Assembly: GCA_003669585.1 (NCBI GenBank)
Contig: QWOQ01000006.1
Location: 186,001-250,000, forward strand
Origin: Planctomycetota bacterium
GTDB lineage: Bacteria; Planctomycetota; Planctomycetia; Pirellulales; UBA1268
DNA length: 64,000 nucleotides
Direction: 5' to 3'
Positions 46,249-54,677 of the stretch are shown piece after piece; within the stretch, counting starts at the first letter, position 1, and each line of letters begins with the position of its first letter. A program made the translations under genes and the position numbers. Below the pieces are notes generated by a model. It searched no databases. It was given only the letters and a program-made list of their open reading frames with translations, and was not told where the DNA came from.

Positions 46249-47238
46249 TCAGGGCTTCGATGGTTTGAGTCCTTCCGGTGACCGTTCGAGCACCTGACCC
46301 ATCTGACGAAACTTTGTATACCGGGTAGCCAAGAGTTCGTTCGTCGGTTTGGCTACAAGTTCGCGAAGCGTTCGAACCAGAAAAGTCTTGAGACGGACTG
46401 CCATCTGGCGCGGATCTCGATGGGCGCCTCCAAGTGGTTCCTCAATAACCGAATCGATCACATCAAATTCCACAAGATCCTTCGATCGAAACCGGAGTGA
46501 TTTGGCAGCCTCTGCCTTGTAGTCGGCACTTTTCCAGAGAATTCCCGCACACCCTTCGGGGCTAATGACGCTGTAGTAAGCATGCTCAAGAACAGCGATT
46601 TTGTCACCCAGACCAATGCCGAGTGCCCCCCCGGAACCGCCTTCACCGATAACCACGCAGACGATTGGAACCGGAAGAGTTGCCATCAGAAACATGCTGT
46701 CGGCGATCACCAAAGACTGTCCGCGTTCTTCAGCACCGATACCGGGATAGGCTCCTGGGGTATCAATGAGACAGATCACAGGAAGGCCAAACTTTGCGGC
46801 GAGTCGCATTTTACCCATCGACTTTCGATAGCCTTCTGGATGTGCACACCCAAAGTGACACGCTTGACGTTCGGCAAGAGTTTTTCCCTTCTGGTGGCCG
46901 ACGACAAGCACTTTGTATTGATCGAGTTTTGCAAATCCTGTGAGCATTGCTCGATCATCTCCAAACGAACGATCTCCATGCAATTCTACAAACTCGTCAA
47001 AGACCAGAGAGAGGTAGTCGCTGGTCTTTGGTCGATCAGGATGTCTTGCAACCTCAACGGTTTCCCATGGTGAAAGTTCTCGAAAAATTCGCTTTTTCAT
47101 TTCGACGACGTCACGTCGAAGGCGGCGCAGTTCTTCCTGTTCATCAATGGATGTTGTGCGACCCTCAAGTTCGACTATTCGGTCTTCGCATTCGTAGATT
47201 GGACGTTCCAGTGAAAGTCGGTGTAGGCCTTTTGCCAT
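46249..47238 (-). CDS. accA: Acetyl-CoA carboxylase carboxyltransferase subunit alpha
   Basis: AccA with AccD transfers CO2 from carboxybiotin to acetyl-CoA, giving malonyl-CoA for fatty acids. The 329-residue protein contains VELEGR, LSPWETVEVARHPDRPKTSD, FDEFVELHGDRSFGDDRAML, GHQKGKTLAERQACHFGCAH, PEGYRKSMGKMRLAAKFGLP, IDTPGAYPGIGAEERGQS and GEGGSGGALGIGLGDKIAVL, all standard. The sequence is close to the E. coli length (319). accD is not in the window. Confidence 0.97.
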   Translation of the reverse strand: MAKGLHRLSLERPIYECEDRIVELEGRTTSIDEQEELRRLRRDVVEMKKRIFRELSPWETVEVARHPDRPKTSDYLSLVFDEFVELHGDRSFGDDRAMLTGFAKLDQYKVLVVGHQKGKTLAERQACHFGCAHPEGYRKSMGKMRLAAKFGLPVICLIDTPGAYPGIGAEERGQSLVIADSMFLMATLPVPIVCVVIGEGGSGGALGIGLGDKIAVLEHAYYSVISPEGCAGILWKSADYKAEAAKSLRFRSKDLVEFDVIDSVIEEPLGGAHRDPRQMAVRLKTFLVRTLRELVAKPTNELLATRYTKFRQMGQVLERSPEGLKPSKP

Positions 47239-47356
47239 GGATGAATGTATCCTGAGAATCGGTGAATTTTATTCGGGTTGAGAGCACAAACAGTCGCAGG
47301 GAATTTGCATCAAAAAAGTCTACTGTGTAAACGGGTTTGTAATCGATGCCAAAGAT

Positions 47357-48211
47357 TCATTCGAGCTTCTGAAAAGGCTTGTCAAACACTCGAACAGCGG
47401 TGAGTTGGCAAAGCACGTCTTTCATCGAAGACGGACGCTGTGCAGGATCTTTGGCGAGAAGTTGCTTCACCAGCACGGCCATCGAACGAGATACGCTGCG
47501 GTTGACTGCGTCGACGACAGGAATTGATTGGGAGAGGTGATTGTTGAGCAGTTCATTGGTTGAAGAACCACAAAAAGGAGGTCTTCCACAGAGTAATTCA
47601 AAGATCATGCAGCCCAGCGAATAGATGTCAGCGCGACCATCCACTCGTTTTCCACGGATCTGTTCCGGTGACATATAGCTCGGAGTTCCTTGGACTCGAA
47701 TGCCCGGACAGATCAGACGCCCAACAAGGCCCGGAATTCGATCGGCGATTGCCAGATCGATAAGCTTCACCGCCCCTTCGGCGGTCACAAGAAGATTGTC
47801 AGGCTTGATGTCGCGGTGCACCCAGCCGCGTTCATGCAAGTGATGAATGGCGGTGGCTGCCTCAATCGCAATGCGTGGAGCGACGGCAAGAACTGTTTCA
47901 TGCGAGTCAAATATTCTCTTTTTTAAGGTGGGATGAGGAAAAAGTTCCATCACAAGATGGGGAATACCTTCCGCTTCATCGAGCCGATCAATGCGAATGA
48001 CGTTGGGATGATTGGTCGATCGGCCCACACGCGACTCATGCGAGAGCAAGCGGCGTTGCTGTCGATCGCGGGCCATCAAAGGCGGCACGACCTTGATGGC
48101 GAGTCTTTTCTGAGAGGAGTCTTCGAGAACTTCCCATATCTGACAATGTCGCCCAGAGCCCAGCTGCTTTACAAGCAAAAGGGTACCGAGTCTTTCAGGA
48201 AGTTTTGTCAT
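47357..48211 (-). CDS. Soluble Hanks-type serine/threonine kinase, DFG replaced by DLA
   Basis: This 284-residue kinase has no transmembrane segment or extra sensor domain. The glycine loop is LGSGRHCQIW, the ATP lysine is Lys40 (AIKVV), the helix-C glutamate is Glu59, the catalytic loop is HRDIKPDN (132-139), and the magnesium loop is Asp152-Leu-Ala where most kinases have Asp-Phe-Gly. The activation segment ends in GTPSYMSPEQ. All catalytic residues remain, so it should be active. In planctomycetes such kinases are numerous. It lies downstream of truA with a gap of 34 bases, so the two may be co-expressed. Confidence 0.93.
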   Translation of the reverse strand: MTKLPERLGTLLLVKQLGSGRHCQIWEVLEDSSQKRLAIKVVPPLMARDRQQRRLLSHESRVGRSTNHPNVIRIDRLDEAEGIPHLVMELFPHPTLKKRIFDSHETVLAVAPRIAIEAATAIHHLHERGWVHRDIKPDNLLVTAEGAVKLIDLAIADRIPGLVGRLICPGIRVQGTPSYMSPEQIRGKRVDGRADIYSLGCMIFELLCGRPPFCGSSTNELLNNHLSQSIPVVDAVNRSVSRSMAVLVKQLLAKDPAQRPSSMKDVLCQLTAVRVFDKPFQKLE

Positions 48212-48245
48212 GCGACATGCTCACGGAAAAACAGTTCGTGGAATT

Positions 48246-49199
48246 TCATTCCGGGTGGTCAATGATTTGCGATTGAATCAAAGAAGAAGAATAGTCCATC
48301 GGCATCTGTCCAGCGTCATCAGAAAAATCAATCCGCACAAGAACCAGACCCTGCGCGGGAGCGGTTGGGCCTGCATGTAGACGATTGTGAGACGCAAGAG
48401 CTTCTTGCATCCATTCGGGTGAACGTCGTCCCGATCCAACCATGACCAGCGAGCCCACAATAATTCGAACCATGTTGTGAAGAAACCCATTTCCTTCAAT
48501 CTCGATCCAGATTTCAGCGTCGGGTTGATCGTCATCGCAGGACACTCGTCGAATTGATATCGAATAGATGGTTCGAACCTTCGAGAGACGCAACGACGGA
48601 ACCTTTTCAAAACTTGTGAAGTCATGTTTTCCCAAAAGGTGCTCTGCTGCAGTTCGCATCGCGTCGATGTTGAGTTGAGATCGGCACCGCCAGACCAGAT
48701 GTCTTCCGAGGATGGGTGGCCAGCGAGGATCGTGGATTCGATAGCGATACATTTTTCGAATCGCGGATCGAATCGGATCAAAACCACAAGCGGCTTCACG
48801 AATGTCCAACACGGCAATATCAGGCGGCAATCGAGCATTAATCGCACAAAAAAGTACATTGAGAGTCAGTCGACTGCGGGTTTCAAAAACAGCCATCTGC
48901 CCAATCGCGTGAACACCAGCATCGGTACGACTGGAACCAACGGGCTTCGTGGATTCCCCGGTAATACTCTTGAGGGCCTCGGCAAGAGTCCCCTGCACCG
49001 TCATGCGTCCTGGTTGTATCTGCCATCCGCAGTAGCGAGTGCCCTCGTACGCCAGTCGTACACAGATGGTGCGCAGCTTTTGATGCGACGTCGTTGAAAG
49101 GTCTTTCGAAAGAGGCTCTCCATGTGTGGCTTGTTCAGGCTGTGCGAATCCGATCCACCCGTCACGCGCCGGCCCCACCCTGCCATGCCCATTTGCCAT
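48246..49199 (-). CDS. truA: tRNA pseudouridine synthase A
   Basis: TruA converts U38-U40 of the tRNA anticodon stem to pseudouridine. I start at the ATG at 49199 (MANGHGRVGPARDGWIGFAQ), eight bases after the asd stop. The frame is open to 49289 but overlaps asd. The 317-residue product has VRLAYEGTRYCGWQIQPGRM, the nucleophile motif SSRTDAGVHAIGQ with Asp93, and IEGNGFLHNMVRIIVGSLVM near the C-terminus. The first 40 residues are an unconserved polar extension. It belongs to an asd-truA-kinase series. Confidence 0.93.
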   Translation of the reverse strand: MANGHGRVGPARDGWIGFAQPEQATHGEPLSKDLSTTSHQKLRTICVRLAYEGTRYCGWQIQPGRMTVQGTLAEALKSITGESTKPVGSSRTDAGVHAIGQMAVFETRSRLTLNVLFCAINARLPPDIAVLDIREAACGFDPIRSAIRKMYRYRIHDPRWPPILGRHLVWRCRSQLNIDAMRTAAEHLLGKHDFTSFEKVPSLRLSKVRTIYSISIRRVSCDDDQPDAEIWIEIEGNGFLHNMVRIIVGSLVMVGSGRRSPEWMQEALASHNRLHAGPTAPAQGLVLVRIDFSDDAGQMPMDYSSSLIQSQIIDHPE

Positions 49200-49207
49200 G
49201 TTCTCAC

Positions 49208-50215
49208 CTATCCTCTGTGGGCTGTCAGAAGTTCGGCAATTTGAACAGCATTGGTTGCCGCTCCTTTGCGGAGATTGTCGGAAACACACCAGAGCGCGAT
49301 GCTCTTTGGAGCGGAGGAATCCTCGCGAATTCTTCCGACGCGCACATCGTCTCGCCCGTTTGAATTACGAGGAGTTGGAAACTTGGAATTGAAGAGATCA
49401 TCCTCGATCGTGATGCCTGGAGTTGCGGAGAGCAGGCGTCGAACCTCTTCGACGGAAAGTTTTCTTTCTGTTTCAATAATGATCGATTCGCTGTGACAAT
49501 TCGCCACAGGTACTCGAACGCAGGTTGCGCATACACCAATCGAATCATCTTCAAGGATTTTCCGAGTTTCCAGAGCCATCTTTATTTCTTCGCTGGTAAA
49601 ACCGCCATCTCGAGGAGAGCCAATTTGTGGAATAAGATTTCCCGCAATTGGATGACTGAAAATCTGCTGAGGCTCGACGGAGCCGGTCAACCACGCGGAG
49701 GTCCCCTGCTCCAGTTCACGTGACGCAGCTAAGCCGGCTCCACTCACGGCCTGATAGGTGCTGACCACAACTCGACGTACACGTGCCTTATCATGAAGGG
49801 GTTTGAGCACCATTACCATTTGCGTGGTTGAACAGTTTGGGCTGGCAATGATCCCACGATGACGATCGAGAGCGTGTGGATTGATTTCCGGAATAACCAG
49901 CGGTACCGAAGGGTCCATTCGGAACGTGCCGCTTTCATCCACCACGATGGTACCGCGAGCGACCGCCCACGGGATGAATTCAGCCGCCACGTCATCGGGT
50001 GTACTGCCAATCGCAAGGGTGACACCGTCGAAGGCTTCAGGACAAAGAAGTTCTACGGTCAGCGGATTTCCTCCAACGAGAATGGTTCTCCCTACCGATC
50101 GCTCGGAGGCAAGCACTTTAATTCGTGATGCTGGAAATCTTCGACTGACAAGCAACTCCAAAATAATTCGGCCGACTGCGCCAGTCGCGCCCACAACGGC
50201 TACGGTTTCAATCAC
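49208..50215 (-). CDS. asd: Aspartate-semialdehyde dehydrogenase
   Basis: Asd reduces aspartyl phosphate to aspartate semialdehyde, leading to lysine, diaminopimelate, threonine and methionine. The best start is the GTG at 50215, six bases after GGAG. The frame also opens with TTG at 50227. The 335-residue protein has the dinucleotide motif VAVVGATGAVG, the catalytic cysteine Cys128 (SPNCSTTQMVM), and STYQAVSGAGLAASRELEQG. The C-terminal VRVPVANCHSESIIIETERK is conserved. It begins a minus-strand group with truA and the kinase. Confidence 0.96.
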   Translation of the reverse strand: MIETVAVVGATGAVGRIILELLVSRRFPASRIKVLASERSVGRTILVGGNPLTVELLCPEAFDGVTLAIGSTPDDVAAEFIPWAVARGTIVVDESGTFRMDPSVPLVIPEINPHALDRHRGIIASPNCSTTQMVMVLKPLHDKARVRRVVVSTYQAVSGAGLAASRELEQGTSAWLTGSVEPQQIFSHPIAGNLIPQIGSPRDGGFTSEEIKMALETRKILEDDSIGVCATCVRVPVANCHSESIIIETERKLSVEEVRRLLSATPGITIEDDLFNSKFPTPRNSNGRDDVRVGRIREDSSAPKSIALWCVSDNLRKGAATNAVQIAELLTAHRG

Positions 50216-50366
50216 GTGGATCTCCAAAGAAAGTCAGTGTTCGGTTCAGATGCTTGGAAACAGATCGAAATAGATTGTGATCGCGTCCGTTGGTCTGAAA
50301 AGAGTACGCCCTTGGGGACGTTGAAAAAAGGTGTTCAAAAGAAAGATCAATGAATGGAATTACCCC

Positions 50367-51341
50367 TTAGATCGGATCCGCAGGGTTCTGCGCACTCGCA
50401 GCCAAGGGCAACAAAAACGCTATGTTTGCGGCGAGCATGGCGAGACCAAATTCCAGCATGCCCATCGCCAGACCAATTCCAATGTGGACAAAGATCGCCA
50501 TGATGAGAACAAGCGGTCTGGTGAGTCGTGGCCAAATCAATGCCGCGTAGGAAACCTCCCAGAAGAGCGCCGTGAGCGTTATCGCATTGACGATGAGCGG
50601 ATGGCTGGCAAGCCAGGTCAGATCGAGTGTGCGATATTGTGAATTGGCGACACTTCCCCAAATCGCCGTTCCCTCCCACCAACTTCCGCCGAGCAGTTTT
50701 CCAGTGCCGGCGAAACCGTAGAGCACACAGAGATGTACCTGCAGCAAGCGAACGGCAACATTTGCCCGAACGCTTGCCCGAGCACCGAGTGGAGTGAGAG
50801 AACGGCGATTGGGAAACCAGCGATCAAGAAGAATACGATCGAGAGACCATACTGCGCCGCAAGGTCCAATGGCCAACGAAAGAGAGATCATTCCAAGAAC
50901 GTCATCGAGACCAAAAACACAAAGTGGTGCACGATTGACTGTTGAAATGAGTCCCAGCAGAGAAATTACAGAAGCAATCGGCGTGGCAAGTCCCAAGAGA
51001 AGACATACGGATGCGACTAGAGAAAAAATGGCTAATGAATATTGCATCTCAAGGGTATGAGCTGCAAAGTACCAACTCCATTGCCATGGCTGATCGTTCA
51101 TCAACCATGTGTCAATGGCCGGAAGCCATCCACGAGAAGCAAAAAAACCTTCTACGTCCATCAGCCACACAGCGTTGCTCCATACAAGCAGGCATCCGGT
51201 AGCAACGCGTATCGCTGCCAGTATGGTGGGATCTGCTGGCGTATACCAGAAACGATTCCATCCGGAAGACCATTCATGTACCCAGCAAAGAATTGCGCAG
51301 CGAAGCGAGAGAACGGTGGAAGAAGATTTTGACAGGTTCAT
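50367..51341 (-). CDS. HTTM (horizontally transferred transmembrane) domain protein
   Basis: This 324-residue integral membrane protein has about six to eight helices and matches the HTTM domain, which is related to vitamin-K-dependent gamma-carboxylase. Blocks include FFASRGWLPAIDTW, LLGLATPIASVISLLGLIST, VNRAPLCVFGLDDVLGMISL, LDRILLDRWFPNRRSLTPLG and LCVLYGFAGTGKLLGGSWWE. The last is typical. The biochemical activity of bacterial HTTM proteins is unknown. Its ATG overlaps the upstream gene's stop by 4 bases, so the two are a functional pair. Confidence 0.87.
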   Translation of the reverse strand: MNLSKSSSTVLSLRCAILCWVHEWSSGWNRFWYTPADPTILAAIRVATGCLLVWSNAVWLMDVEGFFASRGWLPAIDTWLMNDQPWQWSWYFAAHTLEMQYSLAIFSLVASVCLLLGLATPIASVISLLGLISTVNRAPLCVFGLDDVLGMISLSLAIGPCGAVWSLDRILLDRWFPNRRSLTPLGARASVRANVAVRLLQVHLCVLYGFAGTGKLLGGSWWEGTAIWGSVANSQYRTLDLTWLASHPLIVNAITLTALFWEVSYAALIWPRLTRPLVLIMAIFVHIGIGLAMGMLEFGLAMLAANIAFLLPLAASAQNPADPI

Positions 51342-51973
51342 TGTGCGGCCTCCGCAGGGCGATAGGAGCCGAGCGATAACACCAGATCAGGAGCACTTCG
51401 GCCGGCAAGAAAATCTTCTGGAGTAGGCAAATCGTGTTCGACGAGTTCAAGTGAAATGGTTTTCCCCGGATGGCGTCGAAGCAGTTCTGAAGCAACGCCT
51501 TTCACGAGTGGAAGCCACACGAGCTTGGCTCGGCGTCTTATTTCCTCTGAAGCGTTGGGCATCGGAACCAAGTTCGCAATTTTTTCACTGATCATGAAAT
51601 ATCGATGGTAGAGCAGTCGAGGATGATTGTTGATGGGATCGGGAATGGATCCAACGACGGTCGAACCGTCCGATTGCTCGATCGACCAGCGAATGGAATG
51701 ACCGGGGCCCGGATCGGGCGCAAAAAAACGATAGCCGTGTCCCAGATAGAGAAACCCGATGTATGGACGAAAAGGCTGAATCAACGTACCTGCCAGCATG
51801 CTCGACGGCGGCGGAGACGCCAAGGGGGCGAGAACGACTGCCATAAGGTGCAATGCCAAGGCAATTGAAATAATCGTGCGCCACGAAGCCACTCGATAAA
51901 GAAATCTTTGAACCATAGAGGAGATCACCACTTCTTGCAGGCTCGAGGATTTATCACGGGAGTCCATCTCCAT
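51338..51973 (-). CDS. Membrane-anchored partner of HTTM protein, unknown function
   Basis: This 211-residue protein has one membrane helix near residue 33 (SWRTIISIALALHLMAVVLA), then an exported domain with GYRFFAPDPGPGHSIRWSIE, GSIPDPINNHPRLLYHRYFM, EKIANLVPMPNASEEIRRRA and a C-terminal KTISLELVEHDLPTPEDFLA. The HTTM gene follows with a 4-base overlap. Paired HTTM genes with a small membrane protein occur in planctomycetes as I recall. No enzyme motif is apparent. The frame could begin later than the ATG at 51973. Confidence 0.75.
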   Translation of the reverse strand: MEMDSRDKSSSLQEVVISSMVQRFLYRVASWRTIISIALALHLMAVVLAPLASPPPSSMLAGTLIQPFRPYIGFLYLGHGYRFFAPDPGPGHSIRWSIEQSDGSTVVGSIPDPINNHPRLLYHRYFMISEKIANLVPMPNASEEIRRRAKLVWLPLVKGVASELLRRHPGKTISLELVEHDLPTPEDFLAGRSAPDLVLSLGSYRPAEAAQ

Positions 51974-52042
51974 TTGATGGATTGACTTTGAAAGCCTAGC
52001 TCAGATTTTTGGTCTACAGAGGAAAAGGAAAGGTACCAAAAC

Positions 52043-52079
52043 AAAAAAACTCCTGCACGGTGAGATCCCGTGCAGGAGT
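52043..52079 (-). terminator. Rho-independent terminator of the TIGR03000 gene
   Basis: Arms ACTCCTGCACGG and CCGTGCAGGAGT (52049-52060 and 52068-52079) pair perfectly around seven bases. On the minus strand the stem is followed by seven T (plus-strand A run at 52043-52049). It lies about 30-60 bases past the stop at 52108. Confidence 0.9.
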
Positions 52080-52107
52080 AAGTTGCCTTTTTAAAATCAA
52101 ACGAGGA

Positions 52108-53223
52108 CTAGCGAAGCGATACTGCCGCATTGTGTGCGGCAATCGAGGTTTCCGAATTCAACGTCATTGAATCGAAGGTGAGTTCGATCGAGCCTCCAGC
52201 GACCAGATCGATGATTTTGGATACAACCGTTTCCTCTCCGTCGATCATTGTGGAAATCCGAATTTCGTAGTTTTTCCAAGAGCGACCAGCATCAAGAGCA
52301 GTCGTTTCAAAAAGACGTACGTTTCCGGTTGAACCGGTTTCGTTTCCAGCAAGCCACACTGTTGCGCTCTCTGGAACATGAAGCGTGAGGCTCGTTGTGA
52401 CAGCCGGATTCGATTCAACGTCGGCCGTAGTTTCTCCACGGTTTGAATTGAATGAGATTGCTGCACGATCTCCCGCAGAAAGAGAAACAAGCTTGGTATC
52501 TTCTACCGAAGAGCCGTTGCGATCAACGACGATTCGAACCTGAAATTCATACTGCTTGCCTGCTTCAAGTCCGCGCGACACATAGTGTCGAATCGCACCT
52601 GTAGCAGTTGTGGCCGAACCGTTTACAAACACTGCTGCGTCACTCGGAACTGTGAGCACCATCAACGCTGCATCGGTGGGAAGCTGCAAACGAGTTGTCG
52701 GTTTTTCAGGAGCGGCAGCCTCAGGAGCTTGAATCGTTTCAGTACTTGGTGCGGCTCCTGCGGGCCGATCGTCGATGATGCGGTACGAGGTACCCGGCTG
52801 GGTTCCCATCATTGGCGCGCCTGAGGAAGGAACAGAATATCCACCGTACGAACCGCCTGACGAACCACCTGACGAACCACCTGACGAACCACCTGACGAA
52901 CCACCTGACGAACCACCTGACGAACCGTGACGAGCATGGTGACGTTTTCCACCATGAGATCCGCTACTCGAACCAGAACTGCCGCCAGAAGATCCGTAGC
53001 TTGAATAGCTTCCACCGGAACTGCCACCCGAGCTTCCGCCCGAAGAACCGCCGGAGGAGCTTCCACCCGAACTTCCGCCAGAGGAACCACCCGAGCTACC
53101 GCCCGAGGAACCTTGAGACGCCCGGTAGCGGTTGTGCCACCCAGCCTCGACATCCAACGCGTATGCAAACAGTGCAGCAGCAGTCAAGCAACCAGCGAGC
53201 CTGCTCCAACGAAAGTGACCCAT
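52108..53223 (-). CDS. TIGR03000 repeat protein with Gly/Ser-rich linker
   Basis: The ATG at 53223 (MGHFRWSRLAGCLTAAALFA, then YALDVEAGWHN) has GGGAG upstream and a signal peptide, so I use it (371 residues). After the leader comes a long stretch of Gly-Ser repeats (units GGSS) encoded by 12-base tandem repeats. Two copies of the TIGR03000 domain follow: LTVPSDAAVFVNGSATTATG with YEFQVRIVVDRNGSSVEDTK, then LHVPESATVWLAGNETGSTG with YEIRISTMIDGEETVVSKII. TIGR03000 domains are almost restricted to planctomycetes and are associated with cell-surface or cell-wall-like structures. A strong terminator follows. Confidence 0.93.
   Translation of the reverse strand: MGHFRWSRLAGCLTAAALFAYALDVEAGWHNRYRASQGSSGGSSGGSSGGSSGGSSSGGSSGGSSGGSSGGSYSSYGSSGGSSGSSSGSHGGKRHHARHGSSGGSSGGSSGGSSGGSSGGSSGGSYGGYSVPSSGAPMMGTQPGTSYRIIDDRPAGAAPSTETIQAPEAAAPEKPTTRLQLPTDAALMVLTVPSDAAVFVNGSATTATGAIRHYVSRGLEAGKQYEFQVRIVVDRNGSSVEDTKLVSLSAGDRAAISFNSNRGETTADVESNPAVTTSLTLHVPESATVWLAGNETGSTGNVRLFETTALDAGRSWKNYEIRISTMIDGEETVVSKIIDLVAGGSIELTFDSMTLNSETSIAAHNAAVSLR
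52849..53110 (-). repeat. 12-base tandem repeats encoding Gly-Gly-Ser-Ser
   Basis: Near 52853-52928 about six copies of CGAACCACCTGA (plus strand) lie in tandem with almost no variation. A second, more diverged series of the same unit lies near 53005-53110, on the other side of a basic His/Arg segment. The near-identity of the first block suggests recent expansion by slippage. Confidence 0.85.
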
Positions 53224-53387
53224 CGAATACTTCTCCCGTGAGCGGATAGAAAAAAGAAAACGGACGAGGCAGCTCGTCTCCAATAACGCTCAAGGATAAT
53301 TTGATGATTACGCAAAGCAAGGACTCTAGGGAAGAAATAATGAATAGGGTATTTTTGTCGAATATCGTTCGAAAATCCCAAGAAAAC

Positions 53388-54677
53388 TCATTTTTCTGGC
53401 TGAATTTCAACTTCCTTCATTGCACTAGTGAGTGTTTTTTTCCGTCCTTCAATTGAAATATCATCCACATCGAGCCGACCGGTGGCCCCCAAAAGTCCAA
53501 TTTGAAGGATCGCTTCATTGGCCCACAGTGGTACTGATATTGAGCCCTGTACTTCTTTCCAATCAAAACTTCCCTTCCAAGGACCAATGCGATCCCGAGA
53601 TGTGCGACTGCGTTTCTCATCAAAAAACTGAACGCAGATACCCGGTATTTGATCAGGATACGGGCCACCAAGAATTTCCTCTCCGCGGAGCGAAACACGA
53701 ATTGTAAGACGATCGACAACCCGGCCATTGATTGAAAATCCTTGAAACACTTGTGAAGGACGACTGGGTTGCTCATTGGTGAGTTGCAGAAATGTATTTC
53801 CGTCTGGAGAGCGATGAAGAGTTATTTGCCGTCCGTAGTACCAGGATTCTGGAATGTCCAAATCCTTTAAGCGGTTCTCGAACGATCCGTTGTGAAGAGC
53901 GGGCTTGTTGCCGTCGGGAAGCACTCGTCGACCATCTTCGGCGGCGCCTGTCATGGGTACGAAGAGACTCGGACAGAGCGATTCTTCGACGAGCGTTCCA
54001 TTCCGTTTGACGAGCAGTAGCAGCGTCTGGTCATAACGTTCACCTACCGGAATAATCATTCGCCCACCCTCGGCAAGTTGGGCGACAAGTGGTGTGGGAA
54101 CATTTTCTGGTGAACACGTAACAATAATTTTGTCAAAGGGAGCGTGTTCTTTCCATCCTTGAAATCCATCACCAATGGTGGTGATCACATTACGATAACC
54201 GAGTTTGTCGAGTGCCAGTTTTGCACGACGACCGAGCACCTTATTGATTTCAATGGAATAGACTGTTTTGACAAGCGGTGAAAGCACTGCCGCCTGATAT
54301 CCGCTTCCGGTTCCAATTTCGAGAACGGTATCAGTTGGCTTGGTCTCTAGTTTCTCAGTCATGTACGCAACGACAAAAGCGCCGGAGATCGTCTGCGCTT
54401 CGCCAATGGGAACGCCCATATCAAAATAAGCGAGATCTCGCTGGGCAATCGGCATAAATTCGTGGCGCAAAGTGACTCGCATCGATTCAATGACACGGCG
54501 GTCTTGGATTCCACCGCCGGCAATATCATCTCGCACCATTCGCTCTCGAAGAGTCTCGAAGAGGTCCCCTCCCCTGCTCTGATGAATATCACACCATAAA
54601 ACCACAAACACCGATGAAATCCGGAGCAATCTCTGGAGAAAAACCCTGTGGAACTGCGGAAAAGAATGCAGCATCAT
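53388..54677 (-). CDS. Exported protein-L-isoaspartate O-methyltransferase with C-terminal beta domain
   Basis: This 429-residue protein has an N-terminal signal (HRVFLQRLLRISSVFVVLWC), so it acts outside the cytoplasm. The PCMT domain covers about residues 45-240: FMPIAQRDLAYFDMGVPIGE, QTISGAFVVAYMTEKL, the AdoMet motif VLEIGTGSGYQAAVL and IIPVGERYDQTLLLLVKRNG. PCMT repairs isoaspartyl residues in aged proteins. The C-terminal part (RQITLHRSPDGNTFLQLTNE and VVDRLTIRVSLRGEEI) is a beta-sandwich resembling a carbohydrate-binding or galactose-binding module. Its ATG overlaps the FKBP stop by 4 bases, which suggests a joint folding and repair role. Confidence 0.9.
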   Translation of the reverse strand: MMLHSFPQFHRVFLQRLLRISSVFVVLWCDIHQSRGGDLFETLRERMVRDDIAGGGIQDRRVIESMRVTLRHEFMPIAQRDLAYFDMGVPIGEAQTISGAFVVAYMTEKLETKPTDTVLEIGTGSGYQAAVLSPLVKTVYSIEINKVLGRRAKLALDKLGYRNVITTIGDGFQGWKEHAPFDKIIVTCSPENVPTPLVAQLAEGGRMIIPVGERYDQTLLLLVKRNGTLVEESLCPSLFVPMTGAAEDGRRVLPDGNKPALHNGSFENRLKDLDIPESWYYGRQITLHRSPDGNTFLQLTNEQPSRPSQVFQGFSINGRVVDRLTIRVSLRGEEILGGPYPDQIPGICVQFFDEKRSRTSRDRIGPWKGSFDWKEVQGSISVPLWANEAILQIGLLGATGRLDVDDISIEGRKKTLTSAMKEVEIQPEK

